Positions 28,954 to 38,171 are shown, counted from the stretch's first letter. The stretch: 64,000 bases of DNA from Paenibacillus chitinolyticus NBRC 15660 (GCF_000739915.1 NZ_BBJT01000004.1:62001-126000), one strand, 5' to 3'. The notes: generated from the sequence alone by a model not told the origin. A program made the numbers and translations.

Positions 28954-29712
28954 TCAGTCTGTTGAATCTTGGTGATCTCCGTCTTCCAAAGCCCGCTTAG
29001 TCCGCAATAGCATTTCGGCCATCACGTCCAGGCTGCGTTCGATAATCTTCTCGCCCTTCTCCCGGGTTGCCAGCGTGGCGTCGCCGAGAACGGCGGAGGA
29101 CGTGATTTCCTCCCATGGCGTCGGCGTGCAGTCCGCTTCCGCGGTTATGCGGGGAGCGCCGTCTATGGCCTTGCTCATGTCCACGTACTCACCGGCCAGA
29201 TAAAGCATGTAGGACGTCTCGATTTCGTCGGCATGCATATAGGTGCCGTGGGCCGCCGAAGACTCCCTGACCTGAGCGGTGATTTCTTTCGTGCCCGGAT
29301 AAAAGAAATAGAACACTTTCAGCTCAGGCACCCGCTCGTATAGAACCCGCGCGGCTTCCTTAAGCGCGACCGCATTGCCCAAATGGCCGTTGACCATCGT
29401 GAAAATATGGAAGCCCTGCTGGTATAGGCTCTCGCCGATATCGGCCAGCAGACGGATCAGCGCCTCGTTGGAGACGTTGATGCTGCCCGGAAAATTCCGT
29501 AGGCTCCACACCTGGCCGTAAGGCAGGACCGGAAGCACGAAGCTGTCCGTGCGGGCCGCCAGTTTGTCCGCCAGCCGTTCGGCAAGCAGATTATCGGTGC
29601 CGAGCGGCAGGTGGGGACCGTGTGCTTCCACGGCTCCGATAGGCAAGATCGCCGCCCGGAATTGTCGGATTTTGTCCTGCACCTCGTACGAGTTTTCGTG
29701 CTCGAATTTCAT
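28954..29712 (-). CDS. Creatininase-family amidohydrolase
   Basis: 252 residues. Metal-binding motifs of the creatininase family are GAVEAHGPHLPLGTDN (about 27-42) and GTYMHADEIETSYMLYLA (about 153-170). Family members hydrolyse cyclic amides or act on sugar-phosphate derivatives such as F420 or riboflavin precursors. The lack of creatinine pathway genes and the PTS context suggest a different substrate, perhaps a lactam or lactone-like sugar derivative. It is separated from the SIS gene by 16 bases and from the phosphotriesterase gene by 13. Confidence 0.85.
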   Translation of the reverse strand: MKFEHENSYEVQDKIRQFRAAILPIGAVEAHGPHLPLGTDNLLAERLADKLAARTDSFVLPVLPYGQVWSLRNFPGSINVSNEALIRLLADIGESLYQQGFHIFTMVNGHLGNAVALKEAARVLYERVPELKVFYFFYPGTKEITAQVRESSAAHGTYMHADEIETSYMLYLAGEYVDMSKAIDGAPRITAEADCTPTPWEEITSSAVLGDATLATREKGEKIIERSLDVMAEMLLRTKRALEDGDHQDSTD

Positions 29713-29725
29713 CGTGCGCGCCTCC

Positions 29726-30718
29726 TTACTTTTTGAATGAGAAGCAGTTGGCCGGGTTGCTTACGAAAAATTTCTCGATCAGCTTCTGCCCGTCGAATCC
29801 GTTGCGGTTCGCTTCGTCCACAAAGCGCGGCACCCACTTCGCAATGATGTACTCCAGGCCGAGGCCGTGGTCGTAATGCTTGTAGTAGGTTTTGCGGGCG
29901 GTATCCCCGCTGATCAGAATCTGATCCTCGTAGCCCTTGCTCACGAGATTGAGAATCAGTGCGATCCGCGTGCTTTCGGGAGCGTACTTGATTTTGCCGA
30001 TGCCGTCAAAGCTCATGTAAGCGCCGGTTGCGGCGATCTGCTCGTGGTAGTAAGGGTCCGGGTTGCGGTCCATATGGCCCAGGCTGAGGTACGACAGGTT
30101 CACGCCCTCGCTTTTCAGAAGCTCGATTTGCTCCAGCGCCATGGTGCCGACTTCCGTATGGGAATGCACGGGAGCTTTCGTTTCGTGGTGGGCGCGCGCT
30201 ACCGCACGCAGCGTTTTCTCTTCCAGGGGCGTAATGCGGTTATAGCCCGTCCCGAATTTGACCTGCCCCGCTTTGAAAGGTGTTCCTTCAAGGCCTTCTT
30301 CCACTTCACGGATGACGAAATCGGCCAGCTCGTTGATGCTTTTCGCTTCGATCCATTGGGTATAGGTTTCATAATCGCCGGTGAGCGGCTTCAGCTCTTC
30401 TTTGATTTTGGCATCCCAAAGGAAGCTTTTGTTGAAGCCCGCCGTGCCTACGATCTTAATGCCCGTTTCCAGGGCAATTTCCTGCACCGCCTGGACGTCC
30501 CGGCCGTAATCGACCGCCGTCGCATCCACAATCGCGTGTCCGCCGTGCTTTTTGAAATCAAGAACGTCCCGCTTGGATTTCTCTTTATCGTCCAGCAGCA
30601 GATCGTCCTCTCCCCGTTCCTGCCAGAAGGCCGGACGGCATACAATATGTTCGTGGGAATACGTAAAGCCCAGATCCTCTTTGGCGATGTCTCCATGTAA
30701 GGTACGGATATAGCTCAT
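29726..30718 (-). CDS. Phosphotriesterase-family protein, candidate sugar-lactone phosphatase-type lactonase
   Basis: 330 residues, TIM-barrel binuclear metal hydrolase. The metal ligands appear as FTYSHEHIVCR (HxH, about 18-28), carboxylated Lys in GQVKFGTGYN (about 154), His in VHSHTEVG (about 187), His in SLGHMDRN (about 215) and Asp in ISGDTARK (about 274). Close relatives in Mycoplasma, Listeria and Bacillus have been shown to hydrolyse phosphorylated furanose lactones (pentono-1,4-lactone 5-phosphates), and they sit beside Ula-type PTS genes. That neighbourhood is reproduced here, so a phosphofuranose lactonase is likely, though unproven. Confidence 0.85.
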   Translation of the reverse strand: MSYIRTLHGDIAKEDLGFTYSHEHIVCRPAFWQERGEDDLLLDDKEKSKRDVLDFKKHGGHAIVDATAVDYGRDVQAVQEIALETGIKIVGTAGFNKSFLWDAKIKEELKPLTGDYETYTQWIEAKSINELADFVIREVEEGLEGTPFKAGQVKFGTGYNRITPLEEKTLRAVARAHHETKAPVHSHTEVGTMALEQIELLKSEGVNLSYLSLGHMDRNPDPYYHEQIAATGAYMSFDGIGKIKYAPESTRIALILNLVSKGYEDQILISGDTARKTYYKHYDHGLGLEYIIAKWVPRFVDEANRNGFDGQKLIEKFFVSNPANCFSFKK

Positions 30719-30817
30719 AACGTGTCTCCTCCACTCTTTTTTCTGTAAAGAAGACGGCGGAGCTTAGCGCTGTCACCGTCTTGTTGTCTTCGGGCTTTTC
30801 GGCCCGCACTGCTTTAA

Positions 30818-32113
30818 TTAAAAGAACAATTTAGCCAGGAAGTTCAAAATCGGACCGATGATGAACATATCGGAATCCGCCGCCCACATGGCCGTATCCG
30901 GCACCGTGGAAGAGATAAAGAAGCGGACCATGAGGAATTGTCCCCAGGCTACGATCGTGGCCGTGATGAATCCGCCGATCACAGCCCCGCGGACGCCGCC
31001 CGTCGAGTTCCCGAACACGCCGGCCGTAGCCCCGTGGAAGAACAAGACGATCATCGTCGGAACGAAGATGTAGGAAACAGTGTTACCGAGCACGAGCAGC
31101 CAGATAATGGCGCCCGCGAAAGCTCCCAGGAAGCCGAGTACGACCGCATTCGGCGCGTACGGATATACAACCGGCGCGTCCAGTGCCGGCTTGGCTCCGG
31201 GTACGAGTTTTGTAGCGATCCCGTTGAAGGCCGGAACCAGTTCGCCGACAAACATCCGGACCCCCATCAGAACGATGGCGATACCGCCCGCGAACGTAAA
31301 CGATTGAATGATCGAATAGATAATGAAGTTCTGATCGCCCGATTTCGCCATCAGTTCGGCGGCGGCAGGCGTTCCTTTCGTCGAAAGGATAATGGCCCCG
31401 ATCAGGAACAGAATCCCCATGCTGAGCGCTGTAATGACGTTGGAATCACGGAGGAATTCGAAGCCTTTCGGCACTTTGATTTTCTCCGAGTCGTTGTTTT
31501 TGTTACCGAGCAGTTTACCGAACAGGGCTGCCAGCAGGGCAACCGAGGCGGATGTGTGACCGAGGGCGATGTTATCGTTGCCCGTTACTTTGCGCAGGAA
31601 CGGCTGAACGAGAGCCGGCTGGAATGTCCAGTACAGACCGAGCACGACGGCAATCATCAGCACAAGCTTCCAAATGGCGATACCGCTTGATGCATGCACG
31701 ATCACGCCCGCGAAGATCGTTGAAGTCCAGAACATCATGTGACCGGTCAAATAAATGAATTTAAACCGGGTAAAACGGGCCAGCGCAACGTTGATCAGGA
31801 AGCCGACGAGCATCGCCAGCGTGACGGCGCTTCCGTATTTGCCGTTAAACGCCTCCTGCCCCATAAACGACCCGAGCGAGCCGGCCTCCAGTCCGAAGAC
31901 CTCTTTCCACATCGGCTCGAAGACGTTCAATGCTTTGACGATAACGTCGGAACCGGCGCCGATTACAAGGAAACCGATAATAGCTTTAAAAGTACCGCTT
32001 ACGAGCTGGCTCGTCGATTTCTTCTGGAGAAGAAGGCCGACCAGAACGATGAACCCGAGCAGAATGGCCGGTGTTCCGAAAATATTGGTGGCGATCCAAA
32101 AAAGCACGTCCAT
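30818..32113 (-). CDS. PTS EIIC, ascorbate/SgaT-UlaA family permease
   Basis: 431 residues with about 11 hydrophobic segments. The UlaA/SgaT family membrane transporter brings in an acidic or lactone-type sugar and phosphorylates it during transport. Signature stretches are GTPAILLGFIVLVGLLLQKK at the start, FMGQEAFNGKYGSAVTLA, YLTGHMMFWTS, and near the C-terminus FVPTMIVLFFHGATAGVFGN with GGVRGAVIGGF. AAGGAGG precedes the ATG. It is 20 bases after EIIB. L-ascorbate or a related lactone is the likely kind of substrate. Confidence 0.9.
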   Translation of the reverse strand: MDVLFWIATNIFGTPAILLGFIVLVGLLLQKKSTSQLVSGTFKAIIGFLVIGAGSDVIVKALNVFEPMWKEVFGLEAGSLGSFMGQEAFNGKYGSAVTLAMLVGFLINVALARFTRFKFIYLTGHMMFWTSTIFAGVIVHASSGIAIWKLVLMIAVVLGLYWTFQPALVQPFLRKVTGNDNIALGHTSASVALLAALFGKLLGNKNNDSEKIKVPKGFEFLRDSNVITALSMGILFLIGAIILSTKGTPAAAELMAKSGDQNFIIYSIIQSFTFAGGIAIVLMGVRMFVGELVPAFNGIATKLVPGAKPALDAPVVYPYAPNAVVLGFLGAFAGAIIWLLVLGNTVSYIFVPTMIVLFFHGATAGVFGNSTGGVRGAVIGGFITATIVAWGQFLMVRFFISSTVPDTAMWAADSDMFIIGPILNFLAKLFF

Positions 32114-32133
32114 AAAGACCCCTCCTTAATGGG

Positions 32134-32397
32134 TTACAGTACTTCTTCCAGTTTTTGTTTGATTTCGTCATTGTCAAAATAGTTATTGACGATCACGATT
32201 TTGGCCGAGTGCCCTTGCAGGCTCTGTGCCAATTCATTGCTCGTAATGATAAACTCCGCCGCCGTGCCGGACGCCGTGGATACGTCGGTATGCTCCACAT
32301 CGGCGCTTACGCCCATGCCGCTCAGCACATTCTCCACATTCATTCTCAAAATCAGGCTGGTTCCTTGTCCAAGACCGCAAACGCATAAAATCTTCAT
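32134..32397 (-). CDS. PTS EIIB, SgaB/UlaB type
   Basis: 87 residues. Single-domain IIB with the phosphocysteine in the loop CVCGLGQGTSL (about 5-15), typical of the lactose/ascorbate-type IIB fold. It passes phosphate from IIA to the sugar at EIIC. Its start overlaps the EIIA stop by four bases (ATGA). Confidence 0.9.
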   Translation of the reverse strand: MKILCVCGLGQGTSLILRMNVENVLSGMGVSADVEHTDVSTASGTAAEFIITSNELAQSLQGHSAKIVIVNNYFDNDEIKQKLEEVL

Positions 32398-32837
32398 TGT
32401 TCGTTCCCCCTAATAAGTTGTTGGATAGTATCTACATCGGCTGCCTGCTTGAACGCTTCCACGTTGTCCGGGTTGCTAAGCAACATCGTCAGCTTGCGCA
32501 GCATGGCGATATGCTCGGAGCTGGTGGACCCGCCCAGTGCGAATACGAGCTGAACGGGATCGTTGGCCGCGTGGCCGAATACGACCGGTTTCTTCAGCCG
32601 AAGCAGCGAGACGGACGCTTCTTTCACTCCGTCTTCCGCACGGGCGTGCGGCAGAGCGATATGCGGCGCCAGAACGAAATACGGGCCTTTTTCCCGATAG
32701 GAGTCCACCATGGCTTCGGCATAGCGCGCTTCCGCGGCTCCCGCGTCGGCCAGCAGTCCTCCCGCCAGGCGGATCGCTTCGTCCGCCGTCTCGGCTTCGA
32801 CATCAAGTGCAATTAACGATGGTTCTAAAAATTTCAT
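32394..32837 (-). CDS. PTS EIIA, mannitol/fructose-type (UlaC-like)
   Basis: 147 residues. The phosphorylated His is in APHIALPHARAEDGV (His near residue 64), a hallmark of the IIA fold of mannitol and ascorbate systems. It receives phosphate from HPr. Its gene sits between the PRD regulator (26 bases downstream of it) and EIIB (ATGA overlap), so it is part of the operon. Confidence 0.9.
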   Translation of the reverse strand: MKFLEPSLIALDVEAETADEAIRLAGGLLADAGAAEARYAEAMVDSYREKGPYFVLAPHIALPHARAEDGVKEASVSLLRLKKPVVFGHAANDPVQLVFALGGSTSSEHIAMLRKLTMLLSNPDNVEAFKQAADVDTIQQLIRGNEQ

Positions 32838-32863
32838 CTCTCATCTCTCCCAAATCCGGTAGT

Positions 32864-34960
32864 CTAACTGCGGGGACCTTCTTGTATCTGCTGTAATATC
32901 TGTTCTTTGGTCCCGGCGTCCTTCAGCCGGGTCAGGCTGTCTTGTTCTCTGAGCAGGAGCGTCAACTCCGACAACGCTTTGAGATGCGATTCTCCGTCGA
33001 TCGCCGCCAGCACCAGGATCACCTGTACCTGATGGCGTGCTTCTTCGGAGAAGGCTACGGGCTTCGCAAGCCGCAGCAGGCTGATTCCCAGCCGCTTCAC
33101 TCCCTCCTGCGGCTTGCCGTGCGCGATGGCGATGCCCGGAGCCACGACGATGTAGGGGCCCAGCGCCTCCACCTTGGCGATCATCGCCCCGATGTAGGCC
33201 TCTTCGATGCGCCCGTCCTCGAGAAGAGGCAGGGCCGCCTCGCGTATGGCGGAGCGCCAGTCGGCGGCCTCCTTCTCTACCCGGACCATCGGTCCGGTGA
33301 GCAGGTCGGCCAGCGACGGCTTGCGGGCTTCGCTCAGCCATGTTTTCCCCACGGACATGTAGCGGTTCAGTTCCTCCGTGAGTCCCGCTTCATCCGTCAC
33401 CTTCGCGTATTTGCGGACTATGTCGAGCAGAGCCTGAACCGAGCTGGCCTGGGCCCGCGACTTGCGGCCGACGACCGAGTTGATCTGGTTCAGCAGATGC
33501 TCCTTGTCCTTGTCGCTGAGGATCGGATTCACGACGAACACGGGGACGACGCTGTCCGGAAGCGGGACCGTCGAGAAAATAAAATCGACGCTCTCCTCTT
33601 CGAACGCTTCGTAATCCCGCAGCGAGAGAACGGCCGTAATGTCCACCGCCGAAAATAAATGCTCGAGCTGGGACTTCAGCATCCGCGAAGCGGAAATGCC
33701 GTTGACGCAGACGATGGCGGCCCGGCGCCTCTCTACCGGCTCCGTGTTTTCCCTGCGCAGCCAGCCGCCGAAATGCATGGCGAGGTAGCCGATCTCGTTA
33801 TCGTTGAGCCTGCGTCCGACAAGCTGCTCGAACGGTGCCGCGGAGCGCCGCGTCAGCTCGAACACTTCCCCGTACTTGGAGCGGATGTTGCCGAGGAGCG
33901 GGTTATCGAGCCCCAGCCCGTACAGAATCCGGTAATACGCCGGCTTCAGATGAACGAGCAGGTTCTCTTCCATCGCTTCCCGGTTCGGCAGAAACACGCA
34001 GGCGTGACGCTGGAAGGCGTCGGTCATTCCCTTGGCCGCCTCGCGGAGCTTGTCGATCACTTCCTCGGAGCCCGTCATCTGCTCCATGCGGTTGACGCGC
34101 GCCCCGAGCAGGTGCATCGTAAAATACGCGATTTCCTCGTCCGGTATGGCGGTGTCGAACAAATAGCCAAGACCTTCCGCTATACGGGCCGCCGCCTCGT
34201 ATTCCGGCATGTGCGCAAGCACGCTCCGCTCGTCTTCGTCGATCGAGATGAGCTGCTTGTTCTGGATTCGGCGTGTATAGAGCAGGAAGCGTGTGGTCAA
34301 GTTAAACACCATCTCGTCCGTTAGTTCCACGCCGAGTGTGCGTTCGCTGTCGGCGATGAGCCGATAAACCCGCTTTAAGTGATCCGGCTTCATCGGAGGG
34401 AATAAGTTAAGCACCCGGTCAAAACTGCCGGGGTCTTCGCTCCGGCTGAGCGCCTGCTCCCAGCCCACGCTTCCGAAAATTTGCCCGAAGTAATACGCGA
34501 GGGCCTTCCGCTTGTCGCTCTCTTCCCCCCGTACCCGGTAGCCCTGCTTGCGATCGTAAGTAAGCTTAAGCTTCAGGGCTTCCAGTTCCGGCCGGACGAT
34601 GTTCAAATCCTTCAGCACGGTTCCCCGGCTGACTTGCAGGAGATCCGTCAAGTGATGGACGAAAAGCGATCCGCCCGCCGGGGATAACAGATGGACGACC
34701 AGCCAGGCCAGCCGCTCCCGCGGAGACAAGTAGTACTGCTGGACGGGAAGCTGTCCGGCAAGCTCCGGAATGCCTTTACGGCTTTCGTCCGGCAAATAGT
34801 ATCCGGCCGCCCGGACATATTCGACCGGCGGAAGATGAATCGTTTTCAGCCAGTCGTTGATTTTTTCCATATCGTAATAAACGGTTCGTCTGGAGATGCC
34901 GAGCTTCTGCATCAGTTCTTCCAGAGATACATAATCGGCTGCCTGCTGCAGCAGCGTCAA
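32864..34960 (-). CDS. BglG/MtlR-type PRD transcriptional activator with EIIB and EIIA domains
   Basis: About 698 residues. Order of domains: N-terminal HTH (SLEELMQKLGISRRTVYYDMEKIN), a second winged-helix part, two PRD domains (about 170-390, with the conserved His sites HMPEY and FTMHLLGARVNR), a IIB-like domain, and a C-terminal IIA-like domain with GIAIAHGKPQEGV. It is a PTS-controlled activator: phosphorylation of PRD, IIB and IIA sites reports sugar availability, and it likely activates this operon. The start is uncertain: the nearest usual codon is TTG at 34960, but the similarity continues nine codons upstream to an in-frame ATT with AAAGGAG 11 bases before it. Confidence 0.88.
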   Translation of the reverse strand: MTLLQQAADYVSLEELMQKLGISRRTVYYDMEKINDWLKTIHLPPVEYVRAAGYYLPDESRKGIPELAGQLPVQQYYLSPRERLAWLVVHLLSPAGGSLFVHHLTDLLQVSRGTVLKDLNIVRPELEALKLKLTYDRKQGYRVRGEESDKRKALAYYFGQIFGSVGWEQALSRSEDPGSFDRVLNLFPPMKPDHLKRVYRLIADSERTLGVELTDEMVFNLTTRFLLYTRRIQNKQLISIDEDERSVLAHMPEYEAAARIAEGLGYLFDTAIPDEEIAYFTMHLLGARVNRMEQMTGSEEVIDKLREAAKGMTDAFQRHACVFLPNREAMEENLLVHLKPAYYRILYGLGLDNPLLGNIRSKYGEVFELTRRSAAPFEQLVGRRLNDNEIGYLAMHFGGWLRRENTEPVERRRAAIVCVNGISASRMLKSQLEHLFSAVDITAVLSLRDYEAFEEESVDFIFSTVPLPDSVVPVFVVNPILSDKDKEHLLNQINSVVGRKSRAQASSVQALLDIVRKYAKVTDEAGLTEELNRYMSVGKTWLSEARKPSLADLLTGPMVRVEKEAADWRSAIREAALPLLEDGRIEEAYIGAMIAKVEALGPYIVVAPGIAIAHGKPQEGVKRLGISLLRLAKPVAFSEEARHQVQVILVLAAIDGESHLKALSELTLLLREQDSLTRLKDAGTKEQILQQIQEGPRS

Positions 34961-34987
34961 AATCCGGGTACTGCGTTCGTCCAGAAT

Positions 34988-35305
34988 ACGGCATCAACTC
35001 CTTTGCCGTTTAGTTTGGTTCTTTGTTCGATTTGATTATACCCATGGACAATAAATGAAAGACAGTTCAATTCGTGGAGGCTCCTTTGTGCAAAAATGAA
35101 TTCTAATCACGACAATCCGCAAGACGATGCCCGGCCTCGGCTTTCGTCCACGCAAAAAAAACGGCTCCGGAAGCATCCGCCCCTGGCCGCTTAATCAAAC
35201 CGGTTCTATTGAATAGGACCCGTCATCGCTTTACCGCCGCTAACTTGCTTTATGTTTTAACATGCTGTAACTTGCGTTAACCCGATTAATCCGTTTGCAT
35301 CCGCA
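34988..35305. other. Intergenic region between the PRD regulator and the SDR gene
   Basis: About 320 bases. A TATAAT at 35031-35036 (minus strand) is a possible -10 for the regulator, with no good -35. A direct repeat of TAACTTGC occurs near 35240-35275. No gene is seen. Confidence 0.4.
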
Positions 35306-36163
35306 TCACTCCGTTTCCGAAGGCTGGAGCCCCACTTCCCCCGCGCTCCAATCCCAGAACTTCGCGGCGAGTTCCTTGTCTTTAGCCCGTGCGGACACCG
35401 GCGCAATCTTCTTCCGGTAAAAATATTCGCCCGTGGCGCACGACACGTTACCACTGGTAGCCAGGTAAACCGCCGTTTCCGCCCCTTGGGCGGGTGTCAG
35501 GAAGAACGGCCGCAGCATAGCGAGCACCGATTTGCCGAAGCCCGTATTCCGGTCCACGCCGATCTGGGTGCCGACGGCTCCCGGGTGCAGGGCGTTCACC
35601 GTAACGGCGGTCCCTTTCAACCGGACGGCGAGCTCCTTGGTGAACAAAATGTTCGCCAGCTTGGACTGCGCGTATCCGGTCCATGCCGTATACCCCTTCG
35701 TCAGATGCGGGTCTTCCCAGCGGATTTTGCCGATTTTGTGCGCACCGGAGGAGACGACGACGATCCGGCCCTGCTCTGCCCGCTTCAGCGGCCCCAGCAG
35801 CAGATTCGTCAGCAGAAAATGGCCCAGATGGTTGACGCCCATCATAACTTCGAAGCCGTCGGAAGTAGTCTCTCTCTTGAGCGATACGACGCCGGCATTG
35901 TTGATCAACACGTCCAGATGATCGTAGCGGCTCTTGAAATCCGCGGCAAAAGACCGGATGCTCCGTAGCGAACCGAGGTCGCACTGCATCAGCTCGATCT
36001 CTCCGGAGCCGCTGGACGCTATCGCTTCCCGGAGAGCGCTCTGCCCCCGCTCTTCGCTGCGGCACACCATAACGACCTTCGCCCCTTGCCGGGCCAAGGC
36101 AATCGTTGTGGCGAGACCCATGCCGGAGTTGGCCCCGGTTACCATCATGATTTTATGCTCCAT
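35306..36163 (-). CDS. Short-chain dehydrogenase/reductase (retinol dehydrogenase-like)
   Basis: 285 residues, Rossmann fold. The coenzyme motif TGANSGMG (about 9-16), NNAG (about 88-91) and the catalytic YAQSK (about 165-169) are all present, with Ser in VVVSSGAHK (about 137). The general look is that of the SDR subgroup related to retinol dehydrogenases and short-chain oxidoreductases of unknown substrate. Next to an inositol-phosphatase-like gene in the same orientation. Confidence 0.9.
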   Translation of the reverse strand: MEHKIMMVTGANSGMGLATTIALARQGAKVVMVCRSEERGQSALREAIASSGSGEIELMQCDLGSLRSIRSFAADFKSRYDHLDVLINNAGVVSLKRETTSDGFEVMMGVNHLGHFLLTNLLLGPLKRAEQGRIVVVSSGAHKIGKIRWEDPHLTKGYTAWTGYAQSKLANILFTKELAVRLKGTAVTVNALHPGAVGTQIGVDRNTGFGKSVLAMLRPFFLTPAQGAETAVYLATSGNVSCATGEYFYRKKIAPVSARAKDKELAAKFWDWSAGEVGLQPSETE

Positions 36164-36238
36164 CTGCAGCCCGCCTTCGCTTGGTTTTTGGGGAGGATCG
36201 TGTACAGCCGGACCGCCGGCTGCGGATGTTTGAAGCGA

Positions 36239-37036
36239 TCAGCCCATCCCTTCGGCCACCGTTTTCAAAAAATGCTCCTTATGAGCCGGGTGGCAGGCAA
36301 TGAGATAAGGCTCCGGACTCATTCCTCTGAACGGCTTGCCTTCATAATCCATAACGAGTCCGCCCGCTTCCTGTACCATCAGGATACCCGAATACAGATC
36401 GGTTCCCTCCGAATTGTAGAGAACGATGCCGTCCAGGTCTCCCTTGGCGAGCATGCACCACTGGAGAGTCGGCGCCCACACCCTCATCATCCGCTTGAAC
36501 CGGACGTCCAGATGATGGCGGAGCTTAACGGCACGCGCCTCGTTCTGGACCTTGTGCCCCTGTATCCAGCCGATCGTGCCGCGCTGAATAGACGGGCACG
36601 GTTTGGTCTGAACGCGGATATTGTTGCAGAAGGCCCCCTTGTCCGCCGCGCTGACGAAAAGCCTGTCCACCATCGGTTCGTAGATTACGGCCAGCACGGG
36701 ATTTCCCTGGTGCATGAGCGTGATGGACGTGGCGAAAAGCGGAAGCCCTATCGCGTAATTGTTCGTCCCGTCCAGCGGGTCCACGATCCACATCCAGTCG
36801 CTCTGCCTCCCGTTGTGCCCGATCTCCTCGCTGTCCACGCAGTGATCGGGAAAGCTTTTTGCGATGTGGGTCAAAATAATTTCCTCCGCGAGGTGATCCA
36901 CCTCCGTTACGACGTCGCCGAAATCGTCCTTCTCCAGGATGCTGTTGATATTCTCAAACCGGTTCTTCGCTTCTTGCCCGGCTTGCAAAGCGGCTTGGAT
37001 GGCCACCTTCTTCGCTGCGCGCAGGATGTCTTCCAC
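36239..37036 (-). CDS. Inositol monophosphatase-family protein
   Basis: 265 residues. The Mg-dependent phosphatase motifs are DVVTEVDHLAEE (about 39-50), DSEEIG (about 68), WIVDPLDGTNNY (about 83-94) and, near the C-terminus, EGTDLYSGILMVQEAGG (about 211-227), where the more usual WD-x-AAG pattern is altered. The start is GTG at 37036 with GGGGGAG upstream. Families with this fold hydrolyse inositol-1-phosphate, fructose-1,6-bisphosphate, PAP or nucleotide-like substrates. The substrate here is unknown. Confidence 0.85.
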   Translation of the reverse strand: MEDILRAAKKVAIQAALQAGQEAKNRFENINSILEKDDFGDVVTEVDHLAEEIILTHIAKSFPDHCVDSEEIGHNGRQSDWMWIVDPLDGTNNYAIGLPLFATSITLMHQGNPVLAVIYEPMVDRLFVSAADKGAFCNNIRVQTKPCPSIQRGTIGWIQGHKVQNEARAVKLRHHLDVRFKRMMRVWAPTLQWCMLAKGDLDGIVLYNSEGTDLYSGILMVQEAGGLVMDYEGKPFRGMSPEPYLIACHPAHKEHFLKTVAEGMG

Positions 37037-37111
37037 TGCCTTCTCCCCCTCTGCTCTATCTGTCCGCCTATCTGACCAGGCTTGTATGCCGGCGTCTGTA
37101 GTCCGGTGTTT

Positions 37112-37648
37112 TTACCGGCTGCTTCCGTGCCATTCGCTCTCCAAAATGCCCATTTCAATCAAATTCCAGTAGGTGTCTCCCATTCGTTTGGAGTCCCGAA
37201 TGAGGCCTTCTCTCACAAAGCCTTCCTTCTCGTAGCAGCGGATTGCCGCTTCGTTAAAGTCGAAAACGCCGAGCGTCATTTTATGCAGACGGAGTTCTTC
37301 AAATCCGATCCGGAGCGCCTCGCGGATCATCGCTTGCCCGGTTCCTCGGCCCCGCCGGGCCGTATGGCCCACAAGCACTTTGCCGATCCTTGCGGAGCGG
37401 TTATGCCGGTCGATATTTTCGATCGAAAGATGCCCTATCGTCAGGTCGGTCTCCGAATCGATCACCTTATAAACGAGCCGGCCGGATTGTTCGGGATCGT
37501 TGGCCCCTTCCATGTAAGCCTCCAGCTGCGATGAGGTTAGAGGGTACTTAAACTGGGGCCCCGCCCATTGAAGCAGAAAAGCCTCGTCTCCGCTCCATTC
37601 GATAAGCTGGTCGAAATCCTCTTCTCCGAAATACGCGAACCGGATCAT
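37112..37648 (-). CDS. GNAT-family N-acetyltransferase (RimJ/RimL-like)
   Basis: 178 residues. The acetyl-CoA binding motif A is VGHTARRGRGTGQAMIREAL (about 93-112), followed by LHKMTLGVFDFNEAAIRCYEKEGF typical of RimJ/RimL proteins. Substrate unknown; it may acetylate ribosomal proteins or small amines. Its ribosome binding site lies in the final codons of the upstream membrane-protein gene, 6 bases apart, so the two are co-transcribed and likely coupled. Confidence 0.9.
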   Translation of the reverse strand: MIRFAYFGEEDFDQLIEWSGDEAFLLQWAGPQFKYPLTSSQLEAYMEGANDPEQSGRLVYKVIDSETDLTIGHLSIENIDRHNRSARIGKVLVGHTARRGRGTGQAMIREALRIGFEELRLHKMTLGVFDFNEAAIRCYEKEGFVREGLIRDSKRMGDTYWNLIEMGILESEWHGSSR

Positions 37649-37654
37649 TTCAGA

Positions 37655-37972
37655 TCACATTCCTTCCCATCTGATTATGGCTAGATATAAACCGGCGGTC
37701 AGAAGAGCGCACGGCACGATAAGCATAGGCTGTCTGTTCTCCAGACACGTCAGCAGGCCGAAAACAAAGGTAAATATCGCCAGCAGCACACTAAAAGCAA
37801 ACAAGGCCATCATGACCAGAAAGCCCGTCATTTCATCGCCGAACGGCAGATGCACCGCGACGAGAGCCCCGTATTCCAACCCGACCGTAAGCAGCAGAAG
37901 CAGACTGTAATAGCGCCAGGTAAGCAGCCGTCTCCCTCCGTTCACGGGTTCCGTCACCTTTTGGATTCGCAT
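37655..37972 (-). CDS. Small three-segment membrane protein
   Basis: 105 residues. After a short basic N-terminus (MRIQKVTEPVNGGRRL) there are three hydrophobic segments: SLLLLLTVGLEYGALVAV, FLVMMALFAFSVLLAIFTFV and LIVPCALLTAGLYLAIIRW. The start at 37972 is chosen because GAGGAG lies six bases upstream; the frame stays open upstream to 38140 but the added stretch is not convincing. Function unknown. It precedes the acetyltransferase gene in the same unit. Confidence 0.75.
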   Translation of the reverse strand: MRIQKVTEPVNGGRRLLTWRYYSLLLLLTVGLEYGALVAVHLPFGDEMTGFLVMMALFAFSVLLAIFTFVFGLLTCLENRQPMLIVPCALLTAGLYLAIIRWEGM

Positions 37973-38171
37973 GGCAAGCTCCTCTTCCCATGATTTGTAA
38001 GTCGATCCTTCTGTTAGAGTAGCATCCCTGGTCTCATTTGAAAATGCTTTTTGAAAAAGAAAATTTTCGTTAAAAGAAAGTAAACAGAAAAAGTCATTTT
38101 CCAATTTCTTACGTATTTTCCGGCAAAACGAATGGTTCATGAACGGCTCCTTAGCAGATCAATCCGGTGCG

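Noticed and set aside
34776-34997. Alternative ATG frame at the start of the PRD regulator
   Set aside because: The ATG has a site at short distance but the frame has no homology and overlaps the well conserved regulator N-terminus.
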